The translations under genes and the position numbers were made by a program. The notes beneath the pieces were generated by a model. The model saw only the letters and a program-made list of their open reading frames with translations, was not told where the DNA came from and ran no database searches. From Bowmanella sp. JS7-9 (lineage in GTDB: Bacteria > Pseudomonadota > Gammaproteobacteria > Enterobacterales > Alteromonadaceae), in assembly GCF_004329715.1 (NCBI RefSeq), contig NZ_JXSY01000018.1, forward strand, positions 186,001 to 250,000: DNA of 64,000 nucleotides. The letters run 5' to 3'. Shown here piece by piece: positions 10,207 to 17,097 of the stretch (its first letter is position 1; each line of letters starts with the position of its first letter).

Positions 10207-10626
10207 CCTTAAAGCCTTTAAAAATGCGGCCTACAGCCATTCAGTAGGTCGGCTTTCTTCAAAGTACCAAATACCCCGAAATACCCAAAAAACACCCCAA
10301 ATACCCCTAAATGGTAGACAAAAATGGTAGACAAAAGGACGCGCGTTCGGTTGGGTCTTTTTTTATCATTATTTATCACTATTTTAAAACCCAAATTCGG
10401 CAAAAGGGCCGGAAAATAAGACTGATACCCTTGCCTTGTAAACAAAAGAATTGTCGCGTTTTGTACGCTTTTTGATTTGAGAGATTATTCCCAAAAAGCG
10501 TTTAAAAATTAGTCGTTTGCGCATTATTTCTACCGGTTTTTATTGCCTGATTATGACGGTTCCGTTAAATTCATTCCGTTCTAATTTAGACCTAAATGAA
10601 ATAAGAAAGGGTGTAGGTGAGTTGTC
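10207..10626. other. Prophage left-end non-coding region (attL side)
   Basis: 420 bases without a credible gene. It holds the arm-type repeats (10269-10336) and a perfect 10-bp inverted repeat (10465-10474 with 10492-10501, core CGCTTTTTG). The rest is AT-rich and probably carries the promoter of the 10627 gene. A leftward reading frame across the tRNA (10058-10240) is a known type of artefact and is not called. Confidence 0.6.
10269..10336. repeat. Phased AAATACCC repeats and 13-bp tandem repeat; probable integrase arm sites (attL)
   Basis: AAATACCC occurs at 10269, 10279 and 10299, with a one-base variant at 10290, so copies recur about every 10 bases, one helical turn. Immediately after, ATGGTAGACAAAA is perfectly duplicated in tandem (10311-10323, 10324-10336). 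Short phased repeats just inside a tRNA attachment site are what arm-type integrase sites look like. The crossover itself should lie in the tRNA 3' half. Confidence 0.6.
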
Positions 10627-10908
10627 ATGCCTAATGGGAAAGTCAGTCAGGTCGTAAATACAGTAGCAATGATGGACGATATTGTGACCAGTCACATTGA
10701 TGCCATGATTAGTGGTGAAGTTGTACCGGAAGCGTGCATTGCGCTAATAAAGATGCAGCAAGATATTATGCACACTATTGCTGATTTATTGGTTCAGCAT
10801 GTAAGCGCTACCAATATATTTGAAACTGGCAGAAACTTCGCAGAAGCCTATGCTGGACAATTTATTAAATCGCAAGAAAACACGGCATCTGATGATGAAA
10901 AAGGATAA
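10627..10908 (+). CDS. Small hypothetical phage protein
   Basis: 93 residues, no family recognised. Mostly helical and slightly acidic, ending DDEKG; no membrane segment or signal peptide. A plausible Shine-Dalgarno (GGTGTAGGTGAG) precedes the ATG. It is the first gene inside the prophage and overlaps the next by 17 bases, so the two are probably co-translated. Function unknown. Confidence 0.6.
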   Translation: MPNGKVSQVVNTVAMMDDIVTSHIDAMISGEVVPEACIALIKMQQDIMHTIADLLVQHVSATNIFETGRNFAEAYAGQFIKSQENTASDDEKG

Positions 10909-11437
10909 GGACTGGGATTTTTCCTGCGTTGGTCAATCTGGCTATCGTTTTATCAGTGTTCACCCGCAAGGTTACTGGGTGCGAATAAATGCCGTGCGCG
11001 ATGGTAAGGGCCGCCATACCAAATTCTTTGGTATATCTTCCATGCGAACAGACAAACAAGCGCTTAAAGAAGCTGTTTCTTGGCGAAACCAAAAGATTGC
11101 AGAAATTGGATTGGTGCCTAAAACGAGAGCGAAACGTATTCGAGCGTGTCACCAGGATTTAATCACTGGTTTGCACCAAACAAAATCGTCAAAAATGCTT
11201 CAGGGTGGCAAAAAATACTATGACGTAATCGTCGTGTCGCATCCTTTTTTCCCTAATAAAAAGCGTTCATTTAGATTTGAAGAAAATCCGCGATATTGGC
11301 AACGGACGCGAAGCGAAGCGATTGCCTTAGCTGAAATGCAACGCATTGCATGGGAAATTGAATGCAATATGCAACCGCAAGAACCCAAGTATGCAGCACT
11401 GAAACCAAAACGGGGGCGTCGTAAAAATGCGCAGTGA
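10892..11437 (+). CDS. Basic protein with two AP2-like DNA-binding segments
   Basis: 181 residues if started at ATG 10892 (or 10895). The sequence GYRFISVHPQGYWVRI followed by a KFFGIS strand and the helix DKQALKEAVSWRNQKIAEI resembles the AP2 beta-sheet-plus-helix fold found in phage and homing-endonuclease DNA-binding proteins. A second, weaker copy follows (about 110-165: KKYYDVIVVS, then EAIALAEMQRIAWEIE). The C-terminus is strongly basic (KPKRGRRK). Likely a DNA-binding protein; an accessory role in recombination or transcription is only inference. Confidence 0.5.
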   Translation: MMKKDKDWDFSCVGQSGYRFISVHPQGYWVRINAVRDGKGRHTKFFGISSMRTDKQALKEAVSWRNQKIAEIGLVPKTRAKRIRACHQDLITGLHQTKSSKMLQGGKKYYDVIVVSHPFFPNKKRSFRFEENPRYWQRTRSEAIALAEMQRIAWEIECNMQPQEPKYAALKPKRGRRKNAQ

Positions 11438-11696
11438 ATTTGTCAGGCAGTTTATTGAATCGGCACCGTATGTTGGCACGACAATCCTGTTTATCTTGCT
11501 GACTGAATATTCGCTCGACGATTGGCAGGCATGGGTGTTTGTGGCGTTTCACTTAACGGCGCTATTTCATTCTCACCGGTTGGTGTACTTGCGCGCTGCC
11601 AAGGAAGCGGCAATGATGGTGACGCAAGATTTAGGTCGTTTGCTGGACAATATGCGCGCAGAATTTGAAGCACGGGCCAGCCAAAAACGCGACTGA
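11427..11696 (+). CDS. Small two-span membrane protein
   Basis: 89 residues. A hydrophobic segment TTILFILLTEY (about 18-30) and a second, WQAWVFVAFHLTALF (about 33-48), are followed by a charged helical tail (50-89) that should be cytoplasmic. Overlaps the AP2-like gene by 11 bases. The small size and early position suggest a host-takeover or superinfection role, but nothing identifies it. Confidence 0.5.
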   Translation: MRSEFVRQFIESAPYVGTTILFILLTEYSLDDWQAWVFVAFHLTALFHSHRLVYLRAAKEAAMMVTQDLGRLLDNMRAEFEARASQKRD

Positions 11697-11720
11697 TCCG
11701 GCGCGCACCGTAGTCTTTTA

Positions 11721-11745
11721 AGAGCCAGCTTCGCTGGCTTTTTTC
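11721..11745 (+). terminator. Intrinsic terminator after the left-end gene cluster
   Basis: Stem AGCCAGC (11723-11729) with GCTGGCT (11733-11739), three-base loop, followed by a T-run to 11744. It ends the 10627-11696 transcription unit. Confidence 0.9.
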
Positions 11746-11790
11746 TTACCTAAAATCTGTGGATAAGTGTGTTGATAATATGTGTGTATG

Positions 11791-11997
11791 CTCTGATCCG
11801 CTGATGATGTCTCTGACGTGTCACAGAGAAAATTTTTTGTGTGAATTGTGTCTCTGATCCGTTTTGGGACAAAAATCAGATGGATCAGAGAAAATGCAGC
11901 AGAATGCGGGTTGTAGTGGTATTCTTTGGTACTTGTTGAATCTCTGTGACACGTCTGATCCGTTAATTTCTCTGATCCGCAAAATCATGTCACAGAG
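11791..11997. repeat. Cluster of CTCTGATCCG and TGTCACAGAG repeats
   Basis: In a 405-base gene-free stretch (11697-12101), CTCTGATCCG occurs at 11791-11800, 11852-11861 and 11970-11979, a 9-base copy TCTGATCCG at 11954-11962, and an inverted 9/10 copy at 11881-11890. A second word, TGTCACAGAG, occurs at 11988-11997 and inside a perfect 14-bp inverted pair (11816-11829 GACGTGTCACAGAG with 11941-11954). This density suggests protein-binding sites: a replication origin or an operator cluster in front of rusA. Confidence 0.65.
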
Positions 11998-12101
11998 GGG
12001 TAGAAACTACTTAAAAGTTTCTCCCCCCGATGAATTGACAGGCGGTGTGAATAAATGCGCTGAACAGGTATAATGGGCCGTGTTTTTAGCGGGGTTGATG
12101 T

Positions 12102-12482
12102 ATGAAATTCAACTTGCCTTATCCTGTAAGTGTCAATGCGTTGTATCGGATGAATAAGCAAACCGGTCGGCTGTATAAAACAACTGCGGGAAAAGAGTAC
12201 ACCAAAGCTGTTAGGCTGATTTTATCGGCAGCGGGTATTGCCGATATAATGTTGTCCGGTGATTTAGTGATTAGTGTCACGTTGATGCTGCCAGATACAA
12301 GGCGGCGTGATATTGATAACTTGAATAAGGTGCTGTTTGATGCGTTGGTCGATGCGCGTGTAATTGAAGATGATGAACAATTTATCGGGGCCAATTTGTT
12401 GAAGTTGCGCAAAGGCAGTTATGAGGGTGATCCGCGTGTTGAAGTGGAAATAGAAAAAGCGGATTTGTTTGCTACTATTTAG
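12102..12482 (+). CDS. rusA: RusA-family Holliday junction resolvase
   Basis: 126-residue RusA-type endonuclease that resolves Holliday junctions or branched DNA before packaging. Catalytic residues line up strikingly with E. coli RusA numbering: Asp70 and Asp72 in RRRDIDNLNK, Lys76, and Asp91 in RVIEDDEQF. The N-terminal PYPVSVNALYR is also typical (P-x-S-x-N). The ATG at 12102 is preceded by GGGG. It follows the repeat cluster and is the first recognisable replication or recombination gene of the left arm. Confidence 0.93.
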   Translation: MKFNLPYPVSVNALYRMNKQTGRLYKTTAGKEYTKAVRLILSAAGIADIMLSGDLVISVTLMLPDTRRRDIDNLNKVLFDALVDARVIEDDEQFIGANLLKLRKGSYEGDPRVEVEIEKADLFATI

Positions 12483-12505
12483 GCAGATGATTAAGGGGGT
12501 GTTGT

Positions 12506-12772
12506 GTGGGAAAACAAACTCAATTACCAGGATTTTTCAGTGCAGTAAAAGCGACGTTTGAAATCGCCAGTTTTTTACTGGGCGTGTGGTGGTTTTATGC
12601 GTTTGCAGCGCTGACGTTATTACTGCTTGTCTACGGTACAGTTGTCATTGCATACAGCGTGATTGCGATTACTATTGTGTGGTTTTGCTGGTGGTTTTAC
12701 GGTCACTTGTTTGTGTATATGGGCCAGAGTATCTGGCGAATGTTAACCGGACAAAAAACAAAGGCGCATTAA
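12506..12772 (+). CDS. Small hydrophobic membrane protein
   Basis: 88 residues from a GTG start preceded by AAGGGGG. Two strong membrane spans (about 17-45 and 46-68; WWFYAFAALTLLLLVYG and VIAITIVWFCWWFYG), rich in Trp and Tyr, with short charged ends. It lies between rusA and a bidirectional terminator. Size would suit a holin-like or superinfection-exclusion protein, but the lysis holin is found elsewhere (18336), so function stays open. Confidence 0.55.
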   Translation: MGKQTQLPGFFSAVKATFEIASFLLGVWWFYAFAALTLLLLVYGTVVIAYSVIAITIVWFCWWFYGHLFVYMGQSIWRMLTGQKTKAH

Positions 12773-12784
12773 GCGCCTTTTTTG
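12760..12784. terminator. Bidirectional terminator separating rusA unit from leftward accessory operon
   Basis: AAAGGCGC (12760-12767) pairs with GCGCCTTT (12773-12780), T-run on the + side and, on the other strand, CCTTTGTTTTTT. It lies between the rightward 12506 gene, whose last codons it overlaps, and the leftward operon ending at 12813. Confidence 0.85.
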
Positions 12785-12812
12785 TTTATCGCAAGGTGCA
12801 TTTTGGGTGTAC

Positions 12813-13154
12813 CTAAGATGCACCACTCAAACGCTGATTTGTTGTGTGTAAAATCGGCTTCATCCAGAGCGATAAGTCGTCGCGGCCACTGTTACGATTT
12901 TTAAATGCTTTTTGTTCGGCTTCGCGCCAAGCGGCAATGACTTCGGGTGTTACGTTGTCGTTGTTATATACGACTGTTTTAAATGGGCCGTTATTGATAG
13001 AAACAAAAATATCTATCTTGGGTGTCCAACTGCATAGGCGGCGTGCAAACTTCACACGCGCACCATTGACTGAGCATAACAGTTCATCGGATTCAGGTTG
13101 TTCCCAGTCTGTGCCTTGTGCAAACAGGGTTAGTTCAAATTGTCCGTTAGCCAT
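12813..13154 (-). CDS. Hypothetical protein, last gene of leftward accessory operon
   Basis: 113 residues, not recognised. A beta-rich N-terminal half (GQFELTLFAQG, VKFARRL, IDIFVSINNGPFKTVVY) is followed by a helix VTPEVIAAWREAEQKAFKN and a short tail. Overlaps the upstream 13147 gene by 8 bases, so it belongs to the same message. No catalytic motif seen. Confidence 0.6.
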   Translation of the reverse strand: MANGQFELTLFAQGTDWEQPESDELLCSVNGARVKFARRLCSWTPKIDIFVSINNGPFKTVVYNNDNVTPEVIAAWREAEQKAFKNRNSGRDDLSLWMKPILHTTNQRLSGAS

Positions 13155-13437
13155 TGTTTGACTCCTTTTTAGGTGACGGTGTAACCGGTGTCAGTTTGTT
13201 AAGCAGATCGTGTGCGCTGATTGTTGCGCTGTCGATGAACTGGTAATGGGTGTTCGACGGGATATGCTTTGCGCCCCAGTGATACAGGGTGTCTGTGATG
13301 GGTTCCATCATGTAAAAGACTTCCCACACGCCAAGACGGCACCAACGGCGCGGGGGCAAGACTTCTAACAGATCCCAATATTCTTCTTCGCTGCACGGAG
13401 TAGGGTTTGTTGCTTTGTACTGTGTTGCTGTGTTCAT
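13147..13437 (-). CDS. DUF1419-like protein
   Basis: 96 residues. The pattern EEEYWDLLEVLPPRRWCRLG near residues 18-37 matches the Y-W-x-M/L-L-x-V-L-P-P-x-x-W core that I associate with DUF1419 proteins, common on plasmids and integrative elements; a short beta-rich segment follows. The C-terminus is Ser/Pro/Lys-rich. Start ATG at 13435-13437 has AAGGTGAG upstream. Function unknown. Confidence 0.55.
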   Translation of the reverse strand: MNTATQYKATNPTPCSEEEYWDLLEVLPPRRWCRLGVWEVFYMMEPITDTLYHWGAKHIPSNTHYQFIDSATISAHDLLNKLTPVTPSPKKESNNG

Positions 13438-13448
13438 TTTGGCTCACC

Positions 13449-13874
13449 TTATGCGACTGAATGTAATTTCGTGGACGTAGCAGCGCGATCCAGTAACTGA
13501 TCGGTATGATAATCGGCGCAAATTCGCTCATATTGCGGCCAAGTCAACAAACGATACTTAGATCCTGGGGGGCGTTGTTTGAGCCATTCGTCCAAGTGAA
13601 CACCGCCGGTATACTCGACAATGAAGTCCAGATTGCGCGGTTTGAAAGTGGCAGTTAACCGGCCACGAAACGGCAATTGAATGATGGGTAATCCGCGTCG
13701 GGTAGTTTTGGATAGCAGCAGTTCATAACCAAGCTGACAAAGTGACGGCTTGGGTTCATCGGCCAAGGCGCGATAGGCTACGTCGCGGTTTGCCATTGTG
13801 ATTTCTATTTGTGCAGCATCTAAAAAGGAATGCACGTCGCACATTAGCTTATAAAGCATGTTTGAGTATTTCAT
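13449..13874 (-). CDS. Hypothetical accessory-operon protein
   Basis: 141 residues from ATG 13872-13874, chosen for its AAAGG ribosome site; the longer frame upstream crosses the hairpin unit at 13919-13954. N-terminal helices (MLYKLMCDVHSFLDAAQIEITMANRDVAYRAL) then a beta-rich basic stretch (PFRGRLTATFKPRNLDFIVEY). No family recognised. Preceded by one of the three repeated intergenic units. Confidence 0.55.
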   Translation of the reverse strand: MKYSNMLYKLMCDVHSFLDAAQIEITMANRDVAYRALADEPKPSLCQLGYELLLSKTTRRGLPIIQLPFRGRLTATFKPRNLDFIVEYTGGVHLDEWLKQRPPGSKYRLLTWPQYERICADYHTDQLLDRAATSTKLHSVA

Positions 13875-13918
13875 ATAGTTACCTTTGGTCATTGGTCTAT
13901 GGTGTCGGTTTATATCAA

Positions 13919-13954
13919 CCGTCAAAGCGCACCATTTAAGATGCGCTTTAGCTG
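13919..13954 (-). repeat. Repeated intergenic hairpin unit, copy C
   Basis: Stem AAAGCGCA (13924-13931) with TGCGCTTT (13942-13949), flanked by CCGTC on one side and AGCTG on the other. On the transcribed strand it reads CAGCTAAAGCGC ... GCGCTTTGACGG, then a leader with CACCATAGA and CCAAAGG before the 13874 start. Compared with copies A and B the third stem pair is switched (T-A to A-T), keeping pairing. Confidence 0.65.
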
Positions 13955-14245
13955 TTAATATCCGGTTTTGAACCAAGTGATTTCTTGGATAGCTACACGA
14001 ACTGAACTGTGTGAAATACCCAAATCAATCAATTCGCTTTCGACGTGTTCCAGCATCGCTTTTAAAACGTCCAGCTTATCTGGGTTTTCACGGTCGAAAA
14101 CACGCATAGCGCTTGCAGCGTCAAACGCGGCTTGTCGTGCGTCGTGTAAGTAACCTTTGTCGTAAGCTACGTTGGGATCGGCTAAACAACATTCCGCCGA
14201 TTCAGCGTTAGCTTTAAGCAGGGTTAACAGTTGAGTGAATGTCAT
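13955..14245 (-). CDS. Small helical hypothetical protein
   Basis: 96 residues from ATG 14243-14245, preceded by GAGGG. Nearly all helical and acidic: MTFTQLLTLLKANAESAE, RQAAFDAASAMRVF, LDVLKAMLEHVESELIDLG. No domain recognised. Sits mid-operon between the 14256 gene and the repeated hairpin unit C. Confidence 0.6.
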   Translation of the reverse strand: MTFTQLLTLLKANAESAECCLADPNVAYDKGYLHDARQAAFDAASAMRVFDRENPDKLDVLKAMLEHVESELIDLGISHSSVRVAIQEITWFKTGY

Positions 14246-14255
14246 TTGTTTACCC

Positions 14256-14531
14256 TCAATACTTACGTTCAACGGTTGGACAGATGCGCTTTAACGCGGT
14301 GTAGACGTGCGACGAGTCCAGATACTGAAACAGGGTGTCACAGATAAACCGCGTCAGACCGGCACCATACGCCAAGTCAAAGCAGAATCGCATTTGCAGG
14401 TCTTTGACTTTATCAGCGCGCGCAAATTGGCCGTGTTCGTATTCACGTATAAGCGCTTGCCGTCCATGACGATCCAACGTGGCGTTGATCTCTTTTTCTA
14501 AGACGGCATAGTGTTCGGGTTTCATTTTCAT
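14256..14531 (-). CDS. Conserved small phage/mobile-element protein
   Basis: 91 residues. The ending HVYTALKRICPTVERKY, with ADKVKDLQMRFCFDL in the middle, matches a small protein family I recall as widespread in phages and plasmids but without known function. The start at ATG 14529-14531 is supported by an ATGA overlap with the upstream DUF2958 gene and an AGAGG site. Confidence 0.65.
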   Translation of the reverse strand: MKMKPEHYAVLEKEINATLDRHGRQALIREYEHGQFARADKVKDLQMRFCFDLAYGAGLTRFICDTLFQYLDSSHVYTALKRICPTVERKY

Positions 14532-14854
14532 GCGCTTTTTTCCTCTGAGCGAAACACATCGCAAACATCGGATAACATGCCGGTGTATCTAAGATCGCGC
14601 TCTATGCGCAGGCCAAACGGGCCTTTAATTGCGGCCAGTTCGTTAAGCGACACTAAGCCAAACTCTTTTTCGTGGCCCTCGACAAAGCAGTACAGGTGCC
14701 AGTCACCATCGGGCTGTTGTTCGCCCTCTAGTACATACCACGTCCAGTTAGTCCATGGGGTGAAAAACTTGCAGATAATAGGTCTGTCACCGCTGCCGTC
14801 AGTTGAGCGCAGTGCGGGTAATTGCTTAATGATTGCTTGAGTTAATAATTTCAT
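14528..14854 (-). CDS. DUF2958 protein
   Basis: 108 residues with the full DUF2958 pattern: N-terminal MKLLTQAIIKQLPAL, then CKFFTPWTNWTWYVLEGE, FGLVSLNELAAIKGPFG and IERDLRY. The family is common on plasmids and conjugative elements beside RadC-like and antirestriction genes; its biochemical role is not established. Start preceded by AAAGGACA. Copy B of the repeated hairpin unit lies upstream. Confidence 0.88.
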   Translation of the reverse strand: MKLLTQAIIKQLPALRSTDGSGDRPIICKFFTPWTNWTWYVLEGEQQPDGDWHLYCFVEGHEKEFGLVSLNELAAIKGPFGLRIERDLRYTGMLSDVCDVFRSEEKSA

Positions 14855-14908
14855 TGTCTTGTCCTTTGGTGTGTGTCTATTGGCAGATAGACGTTTAATC
14901 GGGTTGAA

Positions 14909-14952
14909 ATTGGCCCGTCAATGCGCCGCCCTGGGGGGGACGCATTAGCTGG
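14909..14952 (-). repeat. Repeated intergenic hairpin unit, copy B
   Basis: Stem AATGCG (14920-14925) with CGCATT (14941-14946), flanked by CCGTC and AGCTG as in the other copies; on the transcribed strand AGCTAATGCG ... GCGCATTGACGG. The loop is G/C-rich with a run of seven G. The leader downstream contains CCAATAGA and CCAAAGG before the DUF2958 start. Confidence 0.65.
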
Positions 14953-14956
14953 ACAA

Positions 14957-15418
14957 CTAGGCACCCGTGTAAGACACGACTTCGCGCAGGTATTTATCAG
15001 CCTGCACTTTGAGTTGATAACCGGCGATTATTGTGTCGATATGCACGTCATTTACATCGCAATTGAATGTCTCGCTAATGACTTCAACGGCAGCATCTTC
15101 AGCGTTTCCATCGTCCACGGCATCGCACCAAATATGGTGGGTACTATCGCCCTCTAAATGGAAAGTGACGTAGTAAGGCTGTAAGTCATGTGCGAAAAAA
15201 TAAAGGTTTCTTGATGGGCTGTACCACACGGTAACGTCGAGCAGGTGAAAAACCTCGTACAATTCGAGATCGCCGGTTTCTTCCATGCGTACAAGTGGAA
15301 ATTTTGGGGCCAACTTTGCTGCATCGACAATCGCGTTATGATGCGCATCGCTATCGGGATCACCCAGCGCAATAGCGCTGAGTGTCATAGTGTAAAAAAT
15401 ATCGGTATTCAGTTGCAT
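14957..15418 (-). CDS. Acidic hypothetical protein
   Basis: 153 residues from ATG 15416-15418, preceded by GGGAG. Strongly acidic throughout (GDPDSDAHHNAIVDAAK, CDAVDDGNAEDAAVEVISE, CDVNDVHIDTI), with beta-strand stretches between (LYFFAHDLQPYYVTFHLEG). Not recognised. The charge pattern in an operon with a methyltransferase would suit a DNA-mimic antirestriction protein, but that is inference only. Overlaps the 15409 gene by 10 bases. Confidence 0.55.
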   Translation of the reverse strand: MQLNTDIFYTMTLSAIALGDPDSDAHHNAIVDAAKLAPKFPLVRMEETGDLELYEVFHLLDVTVWYSPSRNLYFFAHDLQPYYVTFHLEGDSTHHIWCDAVDDGNAEDAAVEVISETFNCDVNDVHIDTIIAGYQLKVQADKYLREVVSYTGA

Positions 15419-15666
15419 GATACTTGCTCCCATTGGTGGTAGTGGACTAGAGCGCAATCGGATAATTTGCCGGTGATATGACAACGTTTAAAATCATCAT
15501 GGCTTTCATCAGTCGGGTATTCCCATGAGCCATTGGCCCATGGGAGATTCGATTCAAAAATAAGCAGGCCCAGTTCTTCATATTCAGTCAGGCCCGATGT
15601 ATCGCCATAGGCAAGCGCTGTAATAAAGTGCTTGGCGATGTAATAGCTAACAGATTGACGGCTCAT
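15409..15666 (-). CDS. Small acidic hypothetical protein
   Basis: 85 residues. Layout [22 protein letters not shown], then [13 protein letters not shown], resembles short plasmid and ICE proteins (DUF6926-like from memory), with an N-terminal helix, a Y-G-D turn and an acidic second helix. Start overlaps the RadC-like stop (ATGA). No catalytic motif. Confidence 0.5.
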   Translation of the reverse strand: MSRQSVSYYIAKHFITALAYGDTSGLTEYEELGLLIFESNLPWANGSWEYPTDESHDDFKRCHITGKLSDCALVHYHQWEQVSCN

Positions 15667-16139
15667 ATCAGACCCCGTTCAGCGAATGACACTACCGATC
15701 CATTACTACAACCGACTACCAGATGATCGATAATGCGAATATCAAAAAGGGCCAAAGCATCCTGTAACCGTTTTGTGATTGCCTTGTCTGCTTGGCTTGG
15801 TTCTGCTATGCCAGATGGGTGATTGTGCATCAGGATTAGTGCAGCCGCGTTTTGTTCCAGCGCTTTACGTGCGACAACGCGCGGATAGACAGCAGCAGAA
15901 TCTATCGTCCCCTCAAAGACAATTTCAACGTCAATCAATCTATGCTGGCTATCCAGATAGACAACTGCAAAGCATTCATGGGCGCGATTAGATAGGGTGT
16001 TGAATGCGTAGTCTTTAGCGTGATTGCAACACGTAAAAAATTCAGGGTGTTTGCGTGCATACTTGTTCAAAATTTGATTAGCACGATAAACGGCGCGCTG
16101 TTCGGCAGCAGTCAGCGCAAATTGGGTAATTGTGGTCAT
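15663..16139 (-). CDS. RadC-like JAB/MPN domain protein
   Basis: 158 residues, essentially a single JAB domain without the N-terminal helix-hairpin-helix of chromosomal RadC. The metal motif is intact: His105 and His107 in HNHPSG, Ser115 and Asp118 (H-x-H-x7-S-x2-D), with Glu76 in VFEG. Plasmid and island versions of this kind often sit beside antirestriction genes; the reaction is unproven. Start ATG 16137-16139 has AGGACA upstream; the hairpin unit A lies between it and the methyltransferase gene. Confidence 0.88.
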   Translation of the reverse strand: MTTITQFALTAAEQRAVYRANQILNKYARKHPEFFTCCNHAKDYAFNTLSNRAHECFAVVYLDSQHRLIDVEIVFEGTIDSAAVYPRVVARKALEQNAAALILMHNHPSGIAEPSQADKAITKRLQDALALFDIRIIDHLVVGCSNGSVVSFAERGLI

Positions 16140-16212
16140 AAATACTTGTCCTATGGTGGTATCGGGTAAAAGCCCCGTCAATGCGCCCAGTGACTAGGCG
16201 CATTAGCTGAGC
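16140..16212 (-). repeat. Repeated intergenic hairpin unit, copy A
   Basis: Perfect 8-bp stem AATGCGCC (16180-16187) with GGCGCATT (16197-16204), flanked by CCGTC and AGCTG. On the transcribed strand it continues as TTGACGGGGC and ACCACCATAGGACAAG to the 16139 start, clearly related to the leader of copy C. TTGACG resembles a -35 box, but no convincing -10 box follows. Confidence 0.65.
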
Positions 16213-17097
16213 CTATGCCGTCGCGCAATAGCGCTTTAACTCGCCACCAAGCCACCGGCCCAGTGGTACAGGTACGCCATTGCCGATCTGCTTATATGCG
16301 TGACTTTCAGCGACCGGAAAGCTAAACGAATCCGGTAAACCTTGCAGCCTTGCATACTCGCGCACACTGTATGGACGCACGCCACCTTTGAAACGTGGAT
16401 CGGCAAGTAATCGCGTGGTCTTGTCTTTGCCATAGTGAGCCACTGCGCACGGCGCAATATCGCCCCGTGCAGGGTCAGAAATAATCGGCTTATCACGGTA
16501 ATTGGCACCACCGTTTAACCGCGTGAACATCGACGGCGGTATAGATACCTGTGGATCCTTTTCGACTATCTCTGCCAGCGAAACGGGCCGAGTATTTACA
16601 GGTGGACGCGGCGCAAAGGGTGTCCGAGTCCCAAAGATGATTAAGCGGTCGCGCTTTTGTGGTAGCCACCATTGGGCCTTAACCGGCGCAAAGCACCAAA
16701 TATAGTAATCAGGCAACTTCGTCAGGCATTCCATGACTACAGGGAATTTGCGCATACCCATAACGTTTTCGACTACATACGCTTTGGGCCGTTTAAGTGC
16801 CAAGTGGCGTAGAGCGTGCAAGAACAAGTCGTCACCGGTTCGCGTGCCGTGTATGTCTGCACTTGTCGCGTATTTATCACACGGATAAGTGAACACCATA
16901 GCATCGCAATCCGGTTGTTCAGTCACTAGCAACTGGCTTATATCTACTTGGGTAATGTGATCGCCCAGATTGGCCCGATACGTCGCGCACGCATTCTTAT
17001 CAATCTCAAAAGCGGTTTGAATCTGGCAACCGGCTTGCATTAAGCCAACGTCCATCAGACCGGCCCCCGAAAAGTAGCTATTGATTTTAATGCTCAT
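16213..17097 (-). CDS. DNA cytosine-5 methyltransferase
   Basis: 294-residue C5-cytosine methyltransferase. Motifs in order: I, YFSGAGLMDVGL (8-19); IV, YPCD with catalytic Cys73; VI, ENV with Glu110; VIII, QKRDR (147-151); IX-X, YSVREYARLQGLPDSF and QIGNGVP near the C-terminus. The residue after the catalytic Cys is Asp rather than the usual Gln. The short gap between VIII and IX implies a compact target-recognition domain. No partner endonuclease is visible, so it is a solitary phage methyltransferase, probably protective or regulatory. Start overlaps the 17094 gene (ATGA). Confidence 0.95.
   Translation of the reverse strand: MSIKINSYFSGAGLMDVGLMQAGCQIQTAFEIDKNACATYRANLGDHITQVDISQLLVTEQPDCDAMVFTYPCDKYATSADIHGTRTGDDLFLHALRHLALKRPKAYVVENVMGMRKFPVVMECLTKLPDYYIWCFAPVKAQWWLPQKRDRLIIFGTRTPFAPRPPVNTRPVSLAEIVEKDPQVSIPPSMFTRLNGGANYRDKPIISDPARGDIAPCAVAHYGKDKTTRLLADPRFKGGVRPYSVREYARLQGLPDSFSFPVAESHAYKQIGNGVPVPLGRWLGGELKRYCATA

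Noticed and set aside
10058-10240. Leftward 60-residue frame across tRNA-Leu
   Set aside because: It is the antisense of the tRNA; the VGLEPTHRLG-type peptide is a common artefact of tRNA-Leu genes.
11791-11997. Repeat cluster as a CRISPR array
   Set aside because: Repeats are about 10 bases, irregularly spaced and in both orientations; no cas genes are present.
11864-12073. Rightward 69-codon frame before rusA
   Set aside because: It runs through the repeat cluster, has no ribosome site and low-complexity content dictated by the repeats.
13875-16212. TTGACGG in the repeated hairpin units as internal promoters
   Set aside because: The -35-like word is present in all copies but no consistent -10 at 16-18 bases follows.
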